Position numbers and translations under genes: made by a program
The notes under the pieces: model-generated
What the model was told of the DNA's origin: nothing
Database searches by the model: none
What the model saw: the letters and a program-made list of their open reading frames with translations, nothing else
Shown here: piece by piece, positions 8,228 to 19,592 of the stretch
Numbering within the stretch: position 1 is the stretch's first letter
Layout of the letters: each line of letters begins with the position of its first letter
From: an uncultured Prevotellaceae bacterium
Lineage (GTDB): Bacteria > Bacteroidota > Bacteroidia > Bacteroidales > Bacteroidaceae
Assembly: GCA_902784615.1 (NCBI GenBank)
Contig: CACZVN010000006.1
Coordinates: forward strand, 97,827 to 161,826
Direction: 5' to 3'
Length of the DNA stretch: 64,000 nucleotides

Positions 8228-9151
8228 CTACTTGACCCTCAGGTGCGTACTGCCTTTCGGCAGGGAGGCCGGTGGGGTGACTGGGGGCGTGGTGATCTGA
8301 CTGGTAAAGACGGCGATCTCCTCATCCTCGGGAAGGATATAGTCGCCCACGATCTTGTAGTGGTTGGTGACGCAGGTCTTGCCCTTCTTCATATCCTGCC
8401 TGTTGGTGTCGTAGGCCAGATGGCCTGCCTCTACGCTCGACTTGATGAGTTTGTTGATGGGGGCATTCATCCTAAACTGCAGGAAGGCGGGAATCTCGAT
8501 GTCGCATTTTGAGCGTACCGTCGGGATGCTCTCCTGAAAGACCCAGTCGTAGAGGAATGCAGGGCGTGGGCTCGTGATGTTGTATTGGTATTCGATGATA
8601 CTGCCGGCCTCGACATCGGGCACCACCACGTGCATGACCATATAGTTGGCATCTACACGCTCCTTGACAAAGGCGCTGGTGTTGACATTACGCTTCTCCA
8701 CCTTTCCCTTCTCGTTCTTCGTGAAAACCCGGATCTTGAGATCCGTCAATTCATCGGCATTGGTCATGTCGTCTTTTTGATAATAGGTGATGTCGATGTT
8801 GGCGTGCCTGGCTCCTTCGGGCTTCAGGATCTTGGTGCGGAGCCTGAACTCATATTTAACCAGGATGTTACTGTCGTCGATATCGTTTTTCCCAAAGTCC
8901 CCAAGGTTGTCATAGCCGATCTCACTGTTGGAGGAATTGAAGTTGGACAACTGGTCGGAGAGTTGGTACGTCGCCTTCATCGTCTTGCAGAGGATGATGG
9001 CATCGGCATTGACCGCATTTCCCCAGCCAACGAAGTCCCATTCCATGTTTGACGGTTTGCCGAATTTCTCATTGGGCAACTGCGCATTGGCCGTACTTAC
9101 ACAGGCAAACAGCGCTACGAGTAATAATAGTTTCTGATAAGTTGAGTTCAT
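8228..9151 (-). CDS. DUF3857-type exported protein, short form
   Basis: A 307-residue exported protein with signal peptide MNSTYQKLLLLVALFACVSTANA. The rest resembles the N-terminal DUF3857 region seen before transglutaminase-like domains in Bacteroidota (WDFVGWGNAVNADAIILCKT, KYEFRLRTKILKPEG, VEAGSIIEYQYNITSPRPAFLYDWVFQESIPTVRS). No transglutaminase Cys-His-Asp region follows; the protein ends soon after, in a Thr/Pro-rich tail. It overlaps the AmpG-like gene by 4 bp (ATGA), so it is translationally coupled to it and probably acts in the same envelope process. A role on peptidoglycan or peptide ligands is inference. Confidence 0.75.
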   Translation of the reverse strand: MNSTYQKLLLLVALFACVSTANAQLPNEKFGKPSNMEWDFVGWGNAVNADAIILCKTMKATYQLSDQLSNFNSSNSEIGYDNLGDFGKNDIDDSNILVKYEFRLRTKILKPEGARHANIDITYYQKDDMTNADELTDLKIRVFTKNEKGKVEKRNVNTSAFVKERVDANYMVMHVVVPDVEAGSIIEYQYNITSPRPAFLYDWVFQESIPTVRSKCDIEIPAFLQFRMNAPINKLIKSSVEAGHLAYDTNRQDMKKGKTCVTNHYKIVGDYILPEDEEIAVFTSQITTPPVTPPASLPKGSTHLRVK

Positions 9152-10434
9152 GATGCTCTTTTTTTACCAAATTCGGGATCGATCTTGAGCAGGGCCGTGA
9201 CGATGTAGGTCATGGCACAGGCGGCGACGACGATGATGAAGAACGTGGGATAGCCGACGCTCTCCTGCAGGGCACCGGCGAAGAGCCCCGGGATCATCAT
9301 CGAGAGGGCCATGAAGGCGGTGCAGAGGGCATAGTGGGCCGTCTTGTGCTCGCCCTGACTATAATATATAAGGTATAGCATGTAGGCCGAGAAGCCGAAG
9401 CCGTAGCCGAACTGCTCGATGAAGATGCAGACGTTGATGATGAGCAGGCTCGAGGGCAGGGCGTAGGAGAGATAGACATAGACGAGGTCGGGGAGGGTGA
9501 TGGCCATCACCATGGGCCACAGCCAGCGCTTCAGTCCGTCGCGGCTGGCACAGATGCCGCCGAGGATGCCGCCGAGGGTGAGGCCGATGACGCCCACGGT
9601 GCCCTGTACGAGACCGTACTCAGCGGGGGAGAGGCCGAGGCCGCCCTTGGCAGCGGTGTCGATGAGGAAGAGGGCTGAGACCTTGGCGAGAAGACCCTCG
9701 GGCATGCGGTAGAAGAGCATGAAGCAGATGCCGGCAATGACCTGGGGCTTCTGGAAGAAGGTTTTGAGGGTGTGCCAGAAGGCCTCCAAGATAGTGGGAG
9801 AGGGCACACGCTGGGACAGTCCCCGGGTGTCCTGGGTGTCCTCCTTGGGACGGGGGAGGATGTAGTGGTGGTAGAGCCAGAAGGCGATGAAGAGACCTGC
9901 CATGCCGTAGAACATGATGCTCCACGAGAAACGGATGTCGCGGGTGATGACCTCGAGATTGCCGGCGAGCATCACGAGCAGTCCCTGGCCTACGATGGTG
10001 GCGATGCGGTAGAACGTGGAGCGGATGCCCACGAAATAGGCCTGTTCGTGCTGTTCGAGGCCCAGCATATAGAAGCCGTCGGCGGCGATGTCGTGGGTGG
10101 CACTCGAGAAGGCCATCAGCCAGAAGAAGGCCAGGGAGCCCTGCAGCCAGTAGGGTGCGGGGATGGTGAAGGCCACGCCACCGAGGGAGGCGCCTATGAG
10201 CAACTGCATGGTGACAATCCACCAGCGCTTGGTCTTGATGATGTCGATGAACGGGCTCCACAGGGGTTTGATGACCCATGGCAGGTAGAGCCACGACGTG
10301 TAGAGCGTGATATCGGTGTTGGACAGTCCGAGACGCTTGTACATGATGAGCGAGATGGTCATCACTGCCACGTAGGGGAGACCTTCTGCGAAGTAAAGGG
10401 TGGGCACCCAGGCCCAGGGGGATTTTTTTGACAT
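9148..10434 (-). CDS. AmpG-like muropeptide permease (MFS)
   Basis: A 428-residue inner-membrane transporter with about 12 hydrophobic segments. The N-terminus WVPTLYFAEGLPYVAVMTISLIMYKRLG and the segment SWLYLPWVIKPLWSPFID are typical of the AmpG branch of the MFS, which imports anhydro-muropeptides for recycling. ATHDIAADGFYM is also typical. The substrate is inferred from this resemblance and from the SpoIID domain encoded just upstream. The start codon is the last unit of a heptamer spacer that begins at the stop of the 1206-residue fusion gene. Its own stop overlaps the DUF3857 gene. Confidence 0.82.
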   Translation of the reverse strand: MSKKSPWAWVPTLYFAEGLPYVAVMTISLIMYKRLGLSNTDITLYTSWLYLPWVIKPLWSPFIDIIKTKRWWIVTMQLLIGASLGGVAFTIPAPYWLQGSLAFFWLMAFSSATHDIAADGFYMLGLEQHEQAYFVGIRSTFYRIATIVGQGLLVMLAGNLEVITRDIRFSWSIMFYGMAGLFIAFWLYHHYILPRPKEDTQDTRGLSQRVPSPTILEAFWHTLKTFFQKPQVIAGICFMLFYRMPEGLLAKVSALFLIDTAAKGGLGLSPAEYGLVQGTVGVIGLTLGGILGGICASRDGLKRWLWPMVMAITLPDLVYVYLSYALPSSLLIINVCIFIEQFGYGFGFSAYMLYLIYYSQGEHKTAHYALCTAFMALSMMIPGLFAGALQESVGYPTFFIIVVAACAMTYIVTALLKIDPEFGKKRAS

Positions 10435-10461
10435 TAAAGATTAAACATTAAACATTAAACA

Positions 10462-10464
<3 letters not shown>
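10432..10464 (-). repeat. TTTAATG heptamer spacer, fusion gene - AmpG
   Basis: On the minus strand the interval from the stop of the 1206-residue gene to the AmpG-like ATG is wholly heptamers: TAATGTT three times, TAATCTT, then TAATG. It matches the ilvB-ilvN spacer with one extra unit. Confidence 0.85.
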
Positions 10465-14082
<3,618 letters not shown>

Positions 14083-14158
14083 GAGCTATATTAGATATTT
14101 ATAAGGTGCAAATTTCGTAATATTTTCCGAGAATACCAAATTATTATTATTTTTTTTG

Positions 14159-14166
14159 TACCTTTG
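14159..14166 (+). promoter_or_regulatory. -7 box of rlmN
   Basis: TACCTTTG, 16 bases before the rlmN ATG, which is preceded by AGGAG. An in-frame start at 14156 would overlap this box and is rejected. Confidence 0.7.
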
Positions 14167-14182
14167 TCGCCAAATAGGAGTC

Positions 14183-15223
14183 ATGGACAGCGAAAAAGGA
14201 ATATTGCTCGGGATGACGCTTGACGGGCTGAAGGCTGTCGTGAAGGATCTGGGTATGCCCCAGTTCACGGCAGGACAGATCGCCAAGTGGCTCTATCAGC
14301 AGCACGTGAAGAGCATCGAAGAGATGACGAACATCTCGAAGGTGAATCGTGAGCGGCTGGCTGAGAGATATGTCGTCGGTGCTATGGAACCTATTGATAG
14401 CCAGTATTCTAAGGACGGAACGATCAAGTATCTCTTTCCCGTTGGCGATGGCTCTAAATTTGTGGAGACGGTGTATATCCCCGACGGTGATCGTGCCACG
14501 CTCTGTGTCTCCTCCCAGGTGGGCTGTAAGATGAACTGTCTGTTTTGTCAGACGGGTAAGCAGGGCTTCGAGGGGAACCTCACGGCGGGTGATATCCTGA
14601 ATCAGATCTACGCCCTGCCGGAGCGGGAGGCGCTGACGAATGTCGTCTTCATGGGACAGGGAGAGCCGATGGACAACCTCGACAACGTGCTCCGTGCGAC
14701 GGAGATCCTGACGGCAGACTATGGCTATGCCTGGAGTCCGAAACGCATCACCGTGAGCAGCGTCGGTATCAAGGGTAAACTGAAGCGGTTCCTCGACGAG
14801 AGTGAGTGCCACGTGGCTATCTCGATGCACACGCCGTTGCCAGAACAGCGCCGGCAACTGATGCCCGCTGAGCGTCAGATGTCGATCACGGAGGTGGTGG
14901 AGCTCCTGAAGCAGTACGACTTCACGCACCAGCGCCGTTGTTCGTTTGAGTATATCTGTTTCGCAGGACTTAACGACACGACGATGCATGCCCGTGAGAT
15001 CGTCAGACTGTTAGAGGGTCTGGAGTGCAGGGTGAATCTCATCCGTTTCCACGAGATCCCTGGTGTGGATCTGCCCGGGGCCGACGAGAAGCGGATGGAA
15101 GTGCTGCGCGACTATCTGACGAAGCACGGTGTGTTTACGACTATCCGGGCGAGTAGGGGACAGGATATCTTTGCCGCCTGCGGTCTGCTTAGCACAGCAA
15201 AAAAATTAAGCATTAAAGATTAA
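14183..15223 (+). CDS. rlmN: 23S rRNA (adenine-2503-C2)-methyltransferase
   Basis: Radical SAM enzyme that methylates C2 of A2503 in 23S rRNA and A37 in some tRNAs. The 346 residues show the N-terminal accessory domain (FTAGQIAKWLYQQHVKSIEEMTNISK), the CxxxCxxC cluster in GCKMNCLFCQTG, NVVFMGQGEPMDNLDNV, and the C-terminal FTTIRASRGQDIFAACGLL holding the second catalytic Cys. The start at 14183 is preceded by AGGAG. The last codons of the gene are themselves part of an ATTAAA repeat that continues to the pdxA start 10 bp later. Confidence 0.96.
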   Translation: MDSEKGILLGMTLDGLKAVVKDLGMPQFTAGQIAKWLYQQHVKSIEEMTNISKVNRERLAERYVVGAMEPIDSQYSKDGTIKYLFPVGDGSKFVETVYIPDGDRATLCVSSQVGCKMNCLFCQTGKQGFEGNLTAGDILNQIYALPEREALTNVVFMGQGEPMDNLDNVLRATEILTADYGYAWSPKRITVSSVGIKGKLKRFLDESECHVAISMHTPLPEQRRQLMPAERQMSITEVVELLKQYDFTHQRRCSFEYICFAGLNDTTMHAREIVRLLEGLECRVNLIRFHEIPGVDLPGADEKRMEVLRDYLTKHGVFTTIRASRGQDIFAACGLLSTAKKLSIKD

Positions 15224-15233
15224 ACATTAAATA
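15203..15233 (+). repeat. ATTAAA-type repeat across the rlmN stop
   Basis: Irregular heptamers (ATTAAGC, ATTAAAG, ATTAAAC, ATTAAAT) cover the last five rlmN codons (LSIKD), the stop and the spacer up to pdxA. The element has therefore become the C-terminus of RlmN. Confidence 0.7.
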
Positions 15234-16292
15234 ATGGAAGACAGAAAGATTCGCGTGGCTATCACGCACGGAGATACGAACGGTATCGGATATGAGGTGA
15301 TTCTCAAGGCCTTTGAGGATCCCGTGATGCTGGAGTTGTGTACCCCTATCATATACGGTTCACCTAAGGTGGCAGCCTATCATCGTAAGGCGATGGATCT
15401 GCAGGCACCCTTTACCATCATCAACAGTGCGGAGGAGGCCAGGGAAGACCGTCTGAACCTCTTGGCTACCTTTGACGACGAGGTGAAGGTGGAACTCGGA
15501 CAATCTACTGAGGAGTCTGCCGAGGCCGCCCGCAAGGCCATGCAGCGTGCCAAGGAGGATATGCAGAAAGGGCTCTACGACGTGCTGGTGATGGCGCCTG
15601 TGAAGCCTAATCCCAATCCTGCAAAGGATGACAAGGCACTGACGGTGATGCTCTCTGACGTGGTGCGCATCGGTCTGGTGACGGCTCATCTGCCTATTAA
15701 AGAGGTGTCGCAGGCCATCACCGTGGAGAAGATCGTTAATAAGGGTACGATCTTCCACACCAGTCTGAAGCGTGACTTCCGCATCTCCAATCCCCGTCTG
15801 GCAGTGTTGGCGCTGAATCCACAGCCGGGTACGGAGGAGCAGGAGATTATCATCCCAGCCATCGAGGAACTGGAGAAGAACGGCATACAGGCCTTTGGAC
15901 CCTACGTGGCTGATGAGTTCTTCGGACAGGCGTTGTACCATGATTTCGACGGTGTGCTCGCCATGTACGACGATCAGGGTGTGGTGCCTTTCAAGACCTT
16001 GGCACAGGAATACGGTGTGAAACTGAAGGCTGGTATCACGGCTATCTGTACGACACCTGATCATGGTCCTGCCTTCGATATCGCTGGCAAGGGCATCGCC
16101 GACGAAATGTCCATGCGCCATGCCATCTACACGGCTATTGATATGTTCCGCCACCGCATCGAGTACGACGAGCCCATGGCACATCCCCTGCCTAAGCTCT
16201 ATCATGAGAAGCGTGAGGATGGTGACAAGGCGCGTTTTGCCATCAGGGCGAAGGATCAGTTCAAGAAGGCTGATGCCCCCGAAGAAAAGTAA
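15234..16292 (+). CDS. pdxA: 4-hydroxythreonine-4-phosphate dehydrogenase
   Basis: NAD-dependent enzyme of pyridoxal-phosphate synthesis (DXP-dependent route), cytoplasmic. The 352 residues begin with IRVAITHGDTNGIGYEVILKAF, the family opening (usually GDPxGIGPE; Asn-Gly-Ile-Gly-Tyr here). The core features YDVLVMAPVKPNP, ALNPQPGTEEQEII, YDDQGVVPFKTLA and TTPDHGPAFDIAGKGIADEMSM follow, the last containing the metal-binding and substrate-binding residues. The family's usual length is about 330, so it is complete. It lies 10 bp after rlmN with no promoter between, so the two are probably co-transcribed. Confidence 0.95.
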   Translation: MEDRKIRVAITHGDTNGIGYEVILKAFEDPVMLELCTPIIYGSPKVAAYHRKAMDLQAPFTIINSAEEAREDRLNLLATFDDEVKVELGQSTEESAEAARKAMQRAKEDMQKGLYDVLVMAPVKPNPNPAKDDKALTVMLSDVVRIGLVTAHLPIKEVSQAITVEKIVNKGTIFHTSLKRDFRISNPRLAVLALNPQPGTEEQEIIIPAIEELEKNGIQAFGPYVADEFFGQALYHDFDGVLAMYDDQGVVPFKTLAQEYGVKLKAGITAICTTPDHGPAFDIAGKGIADEMSMRHAIYTAIDMFRHRIEYDEPMAHPLPKLYHEKREDGDKARFAIRAKDQFKKADAPEEK

Positions 16293-16315
16293 TTTGCGTT
16301 AAAAATCTGCCAAAA

Positions 16316-16348
16316 TTGCAGTTAATTCAGAAATAATATGTAATTTTG
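16316..16348 (+). promoter_or_regulatory. Promoter abutting the sigma-54-type activator gene
   Basis: TTG at 16316-16318 and TAATTTTG at 16341-16348. The -7 box ends only 9 bases before the ATG, so the transcript would be nearly leaderless. Confidence 0.65.
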
Positions 16349-16357
16349 TCAGCTCAA

Positions 16358-17587
16358 ATGAAGACGACAGAACTGCAAAGCATCAAGCAACGGTATAATA
16401 TCGTTGGAAACTGTGAGGCGTTGAACCAAGTGCTCGACGTGGCCTTGCAGGTGGCACCTACTGACCTCAGCGTGCTCATCGTCGGTGAGAGTGGTGTGGG
16501 TAAGGAGATTATCCCCCGTGTGATCCACGATAACTCTCCCCGTCGCCGCGAGAAGTACTTCGCCATCAACTGCGGTTCTATTCCCGAGGGTACGATCGAC
16601 TCAGAATTGTTTGGTCATGTGAAAGGCTCCTACACTGGTGCCATCAACGACTCCCCAGGCTATTTCGGTGTGGCGGACAAGGGTACGCTCTTCCTTGATG
16701 AGGTGGGAGAGTTGCCATTGGCTACTCAGGCCCGTCTGTTGCGTGTGCTGGAGACGGGTGAGTATATCCCTGTGGGTGCCACGGAGGTGAAGAAGACCGA
16801 TGTACGTATCGTGGCTGCCACGAATGTCAACGTGCGACAGGCCATCAGCGAAGGGCGTTTTCGCGAGGATCTCTACTATCGTCTGAACCGCATACCACTG
16901 ATGATGCCCCCGCTGCGGGAACGTGGTGAGGATATCGTCCTGCTGTTCCGTCTCTTCGCCATGCAGATGGCTGAGAAATACAAGATGGACCGTGTGGTGC
17001 TCGACGAGGATGCCAAGCAGTTGCTCATGCGCTATAAGTGGCCAGGTAACGTGCGCCAGTTGAAGAATATCACCGAACAGATCTCCGTGCTCTCCCCAGA
17101 GCGCCGTATCACGGCAGAGGTACTCAGTCGTTTTATCCCCCAGGATCAGGAGACAACACAGTTGGCTCCCATTCATCACGAGGGCGGTGATCACAGTTTC
17201 GAGAACGAGCGTGAGATCCTTTATAAGATTCTCTTCGAACTGCGTGGTAATGTCAACGACATGCGTCGTGAGGTGAGTGCCCTGAAGAAACAGATAGAAG
17301 AGGTGCAGGGTGCACAGCCCGTAGCCGTCGATCCCCTGCCATCGACACAACTGGCTCCGCTCCAGCCCATTCGTACCGTACAGCCTACGATGGAAGATGC
17401 CGTTGCCGAGGAATATATCGAGCCTGTGAAGGAACCCGAGAACCTCAACCTCAACGACCTGAGCAAGCAGATGCTGGAGAAAGCCCTCGAGCGCAACCAC
17501 GGTAATCGTAAGAAAGCAGCACAAGAACTGGGTATCAGCGACCGTACCCTCTACAGAAGACTGAAGCAATATGGACTGGATACGTAA
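16358..17587 (+). CDS. Sigma-54-interacting AAA+ transcription activator
   Basis: A 409-residue NtrC-type regulator without a receiver domain. The AAA+ domain starts almost at the N-terminus: Walker A GESGVGKE (43-50), the sigma-54 contact loop GSYTGA (90-95; GAFTGA in the classical form), Walker B GTLFLDEVGELP (109-120) and the sensor region ATNVNVRQAI, FREDLYYRLN. A Fis-type HTH ends the protein (LEKALERNHGNRKKAAQELGISDRTLYRRL). An unusual linker of about 90 residues lies between them. With no sensor domain, it may be regulated by a partner or by its level. It overlaps lptE by 17 bp and starts a run to secG, as in other Bacteroidales, so it may control envelope genes. The start at 16358 is fixed by the promoter; the in-frame TTG at 16346 lies inside the -7 box. 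Confidence 0.9.
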   Translation: MKTTELQSIKQRYNIVGNCEALNQVLDVALQVAPTDLSVLIVGESGVGKEIIPRVIHDNSPRRREKYFAINCGSIPEGTIDSELFGHVKGSYTGAINDSPGYFGVADKGTLFLDEVGELPLATQARLLRVLETGEYIPVGATEVKKTDVRIVAATNVNVRQAISEGRFREDLYYRLNRIPLMMPPLRERGEDIVLLFRLFAMQMAEKYKMDRVVLDEDAKQLLMRYKWPGNVRQLKNITEQISVLSPERRITAEVLSRFIPQDQETTQLAPIHHEGGDHSFENEREILYKILFELRGNVNDMRREVSALKKQIEEVQGAQPVAVDPLPSTQLAPLQPIRTVQPTMEDAVAEEYIEPVKEPENLNLNDLSKQMLEKALERNHGNRKKAAQELGISDRTLYRRLKQYGLDT

Positions 17588-18092
17588 AGGTAAGATTGTG
17601 GCTTTTATGATGGTAGCAGCCGTCATGATGACAGGTTGCTCCGTGAGCTATAAGTTCAATGGAGCCAGCATCGACTATACGAAGACGAAGACCATTCAGA
17701 TTGCCGAGTTCCCCATCCGTTCCAATTATGTGTGGGGCCCTATGGGACCGCTCTTCAACAACGAATTGAAAGATAAGTTCAATAGTCACACGCGACTGGA
17801 GCAGGTGAAGCGCAATGGTGATCTGAAGCTTGAGGGCGAGATTACGCGCTATGAACAGCGCAATAAGTCAGTCAGCTCTGAAGGTTATTCGGCCATGACG
17901 GAGCTCTCGATGACGGTTAACGTCAGGTTTACCAACAATGTGAACCACTCCGAGGACTTTGAACAGCAGTTCACGGCTATGCAGAGTTATGAATCCACGC
18001 AGTCGCTCAACTCTGTGCAGGAGGAACTCGTCACCCAGATGATCAAGGACATCTGCGACCAGATATTCAACGCTACTGTAGCCAATTGGTAA
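17571..18092 (+). CDS. lptE: LPS-assembly lipoprotein LptE-like
   Basis: A 173-residue lipoprotein, probably LptE, which plugs the LptD barrel and helps place LPS in the outer leaflet. The signal segment ends VMMTGC (Cys at residue 23). Then come the family features VSYKFNGASIDYTKTKTIQI and EFPIRSNYVWGPMGPLFNNELKD, and a beta-alpha organisation with a C-terminal helix (LVTQMIKDICDQIFNATVANW). It overlaps the end of the activator gene by 17 bp, so the two are coupled. The same order (activator, lptE, TPR-like, secG) is common in Bacteroidales, which supports the call. Confidence 0.85.
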   Translation: MDWIRKGKIVAFMMVAAVMMTGCSVSYKFNGASIDYTKTKTIQIAEFPIRSNYVWGPMGPLFNNELKDKFNSHTRLEQVKRNGDLKLEGEITRYEQRNKSVSSEGYSAMTELSMTVNVRFTNNVNHSEDFEQQFTAMQSYESTQSLNSVQEELVTQMIKDICDQIFNATVANW

Positions 18093-18110
18093 AGGTGAGA
18101 AAGTAAAGAG

Positions 18111-18866
18111 ATGGAGATAGTAGAACTGATCAATCACCCAGAACGCCTTGACCGCGACACGCTCTATGAGTTGCGGTCGTTGCTGGCGCTTTATCCCTAC
18201 TATCAGACGGCCCGTCTGCTGTTGCTCCGTAATCTCTATCTGCTCCATGATCCCACGTTCGACGAGGAGTTGCGCCGTGCGGCCATCTATATCACCGATC
18301 GTCGTGTGCTCTTCGATATGATCGAAGCCGCCCACTACCGTCATCCAAGTCAGGTTAGTTCTCCTAACCATGCTAATTCTGTTAGTCCTGTTAGTTCTCC
18401 TAGTCGCACCATCTCACTGATCGATAATTTCCTCGACTCCATCCCCAAGGAGGAGGCTCCTGCGGATAAGAAGCGCAAACCCACGCCAGCCGATGCTGCC
18501 GTCGATTATGTGGCCTATCTGATGGAGGTTGATTCTGGGGGCCAGAGCATGCCAGGCGAAGTGCCTCAAATGCCAGGGCAGGATCTTATCGATGCTTTCA
18601 TAAATATTGACAAAGGTAAGTTCGACCTCTCCGATGTGCCCCTTCCTGAACCTCAGGAGGAAAAAGAAGTGGAAAATGCCGACGAAGGGGTGGAAGAGGA
18701 GTACTTTACCGAGACTTTAGCCAGAATTTACATCAAACAAGGCAGATATTCGAAGGCTTTGGAAATAATTCAGCGATTAAGTTTGCAAGTTCCGAAAAAA
18801 AATGCTTACTTTGCAGACCAAATCCGCTTTTTGGAGAAATTGATTATAAATAGTAATAAAAAATAA
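18111..18866 (+). CDS. TPR-like cytoplasmic protein between lptE and secG
   Basis: A 251-residue protein without signal peptide. The N-terminus is helical (LIDHPERLDRDTLYELRSLLALYPYYQTARLL type), the middle is a low-complexity Ser/Pro and acidic linker, and the C-terminus holds a recognisable TPR (FTETLARIYIKQGRYSKALEIIQRLSLQVPKKNAYFADQIRFLEKLI). The function is unknown. Its conserved position before secG suggests a link to export or the envelope. The linker segment at 18354-18405 is built from short DNA repeats and looks like an insertion. Confidence 0.85.
   Translation: MEIVELINHPERLDRDTLYELRSLLALYPYYQTARLLLLRNLYLLHDPTFDEELRRAAIYITDRRVLFDMIEAAHYRHPSQVSSPNHANSVSPVSSPSRTISLIDNFLDSIPKEEAPADKKRKPTPADAAVDYVAYLMEVDSGGQSMPGEVPQMPGQDLIDAFINIDKGKFDLSDVPLPEPQEEKEVENADEGVEEEYFTETLARIYIKQGRYSKALEIIQRLSLQVPKKNAYFADQIRFLEKLIINSNKK
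18354..18405 (+). repeat. In-frame GTTAGT(T)CTCCTA repeats in the TPR-like gene
   Basis: Two copies of GTTAGTTCTCCTA and related GTTAGTCCT / GCTAATTCT units encode a Ser/Pro/Asn/Val stretch. It is typical of a short repeat that has expanded inside an unstructured linker. Confidence 0.55.
18782..18813 (+). promoter_or_regulatory. Possible internal promoter for secG
   Basis: TTTG at 18782-18785 and TTACTTTG at 18806-18813 with 20 bp between, inside the 3' end of the TPR-like gene. The -7 neighbourhood closely resembles the promoter at 5380-5411, although the first T of TAnn is shifted. Confidence 0.35.
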
Positions 18867-18878
18867 AGAGTAAAAAAG

Positions 18879-19289
18879 ATGTACACATTATTTGTAGTTC
18901 TTATTGTGATTGCAGCCTTGCTGATGATTGGCATCGTGCTCATTCAAGAATCAAAGGGTGGCGGTCTTGCTTCCCAGTTCTCAACTTATAACCAGATTGG
19001 TGGCGTGCGTAAGACCACCGATTTCATTGAGAAGGCTACTTGGGGTCTGGCCGTGGCTATGGTCGTTATTAGTATTGCTTGTGCCTATGTGGCTCCTCAG
19101 GCTAATACAGAGAGTTCCGTGATGGAGAACTATCAGGCTCCTGCCACTAATCCTAACACGTTGCCTGGCTTCGGTGCCAGCACGCAGAAAGAGGCTGCTA
19201 CGCCTGATGCTCCTGCTGCTCCTGCCGCTGCCGATGCACCCGCAGCACCCGTGGAGAGCCCGAAGGCTCCCGCACAGCCCGCAAAGTAA
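18879..19289 (+). CDS. secG: Preprotein translocase subunit SecG
   Basis: SecG is the small membrane subunit of the SecYEG channel. The first 75 residues are a typical SecG: TM1 (LFVVLIVIAALLMIGIVLIQ), the cytoplasmic loop ESKGGGLASQFSTYNQIGGVRKTTDFIEKATW, and TM2 (LAVAMVVISIACAYV). A 60-residue Ala/Pro/Glu-rich tail follows, outside the conserved domain, as in other Bacteroidales SecG proteins. The product is 136 residues. It ends the run started by the activator gene; an inverted repeat and the tRNA-His promoter follow. Confidence 0.93.
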   Translation: MYTLFVVLIVIAALLMIGIVLIQESKGGGLASQFSTYNQIGGVRKTTDFIEKATWGLAVAMVVISIACAYVAPQANTESSVMENYQAPATNPNTLPGFGASTQKEAATPDAPAAPAAADAPAAPVESPKAPAQPAK

Positions 19290-19305
19290 AGATTTTCGGA
19301 AAAAA

Positions 19306-19344
19306 GTACGGGATTTATTTGGTTATGTCGAATAAATCCCGTAC
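19306..19344. promoter_or_regulatory. Perfect 14-bp inverted repeat over the tRNA-His promoter
   Basis: GTACGGGATTTATT at 19306-19319 and its exact complement at 19331-19344, 11 bases apart. The left arm includes part of the -33 TTTG and the right arm ends inside the -7 box. It could be an operator for a dimeric regulator, or a terminator-like hairpin for secG, although no T run follows the stem directly. Confidence 0.7.
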
Positions 19345-19349
19345 CTTTG
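19318..19349 (+). promoter_or_regulatory. Promoter of tRNA-His
   Basis: TTTG 19318-19321, 20 bp, TACCTTTG 19342-19349, 41 bases before the mature 5' end. Confidence 0.8.
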
Positions 19350-19390
19350 CACCCGCTAAGCCGAAAGGTGGTGCAGAAAACTTTTAGATG

Positions 19391-19467
19391 GTGCCCATAG
19401 TTCAGTTGGTTAGAGCGTCAGATTGTGGTTCTGAATGTCGACGGTTCGAGTCCGTCTGGGCACCCCA
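19391..19467 (+). tRNA. tRNA-His (GTG)
   Basis: A cloverleaf can be drawn: acceptor GTGCCCA with TGGGCAC, D arm GTTC/GAGC, anticodon arm TCAGA-TTGTGGT-TCTGA with anticodon GTG, and T arm with TTCGAGT. A G at 19390 faces the discriminator C at 19464, the G-1:C73 pair that marks histidine tRNAs. CCA is encoded at 19465-19467. A dedicated promoter and terminator flank it. Confidence 0.96.
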
Positions 19468-19472
19468 GAGGA

Positions 19473-19506
19473 AAGGGAATCTCACTACTGAGATTCCCTT
19501 TTTTTC
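19473..19506 (+). terminator. Terminator after tRNA-His
   Basis: 12-bp perfect stem AAGGGAATCTCA / TGAGATTCCCTT, loop CTAC, followed by T residues. Confidence 0.95.
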
Positions 19507-19556
19507 TTGTCAGATGAATAGCAACGATGAATAAAGGCACTTTTTTCGGAAAAGCC

Positions 19557-19587
19557 TTGCCTGAATCTAACTATTTTCGTAACTTTG
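19557..19587 (+). promoter_or_regulatory. Promoter of the metal-uptake locus
   Basis: TTG 19557-19559, 20 bp, TAACTTTG 19580-19587. Only 5 bases separate it from the GTG at 19593. Confidence 0.65.
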
Positions 19588-19592
19588 CAGCC

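Noticed and set aside
16601-17626. A 341-residue minus-strand frame opposite the sigma-54-type activator
   Set aside because: It is antisense to conserved AAA+ and HTH motifs and has no promoter.
19527-19592. Longer start for the Cys/His-rich protein
   Set aside because: The added 22 residues would be encoded upstream of, and across, the promoter, and do not look like protein sequence of this family.
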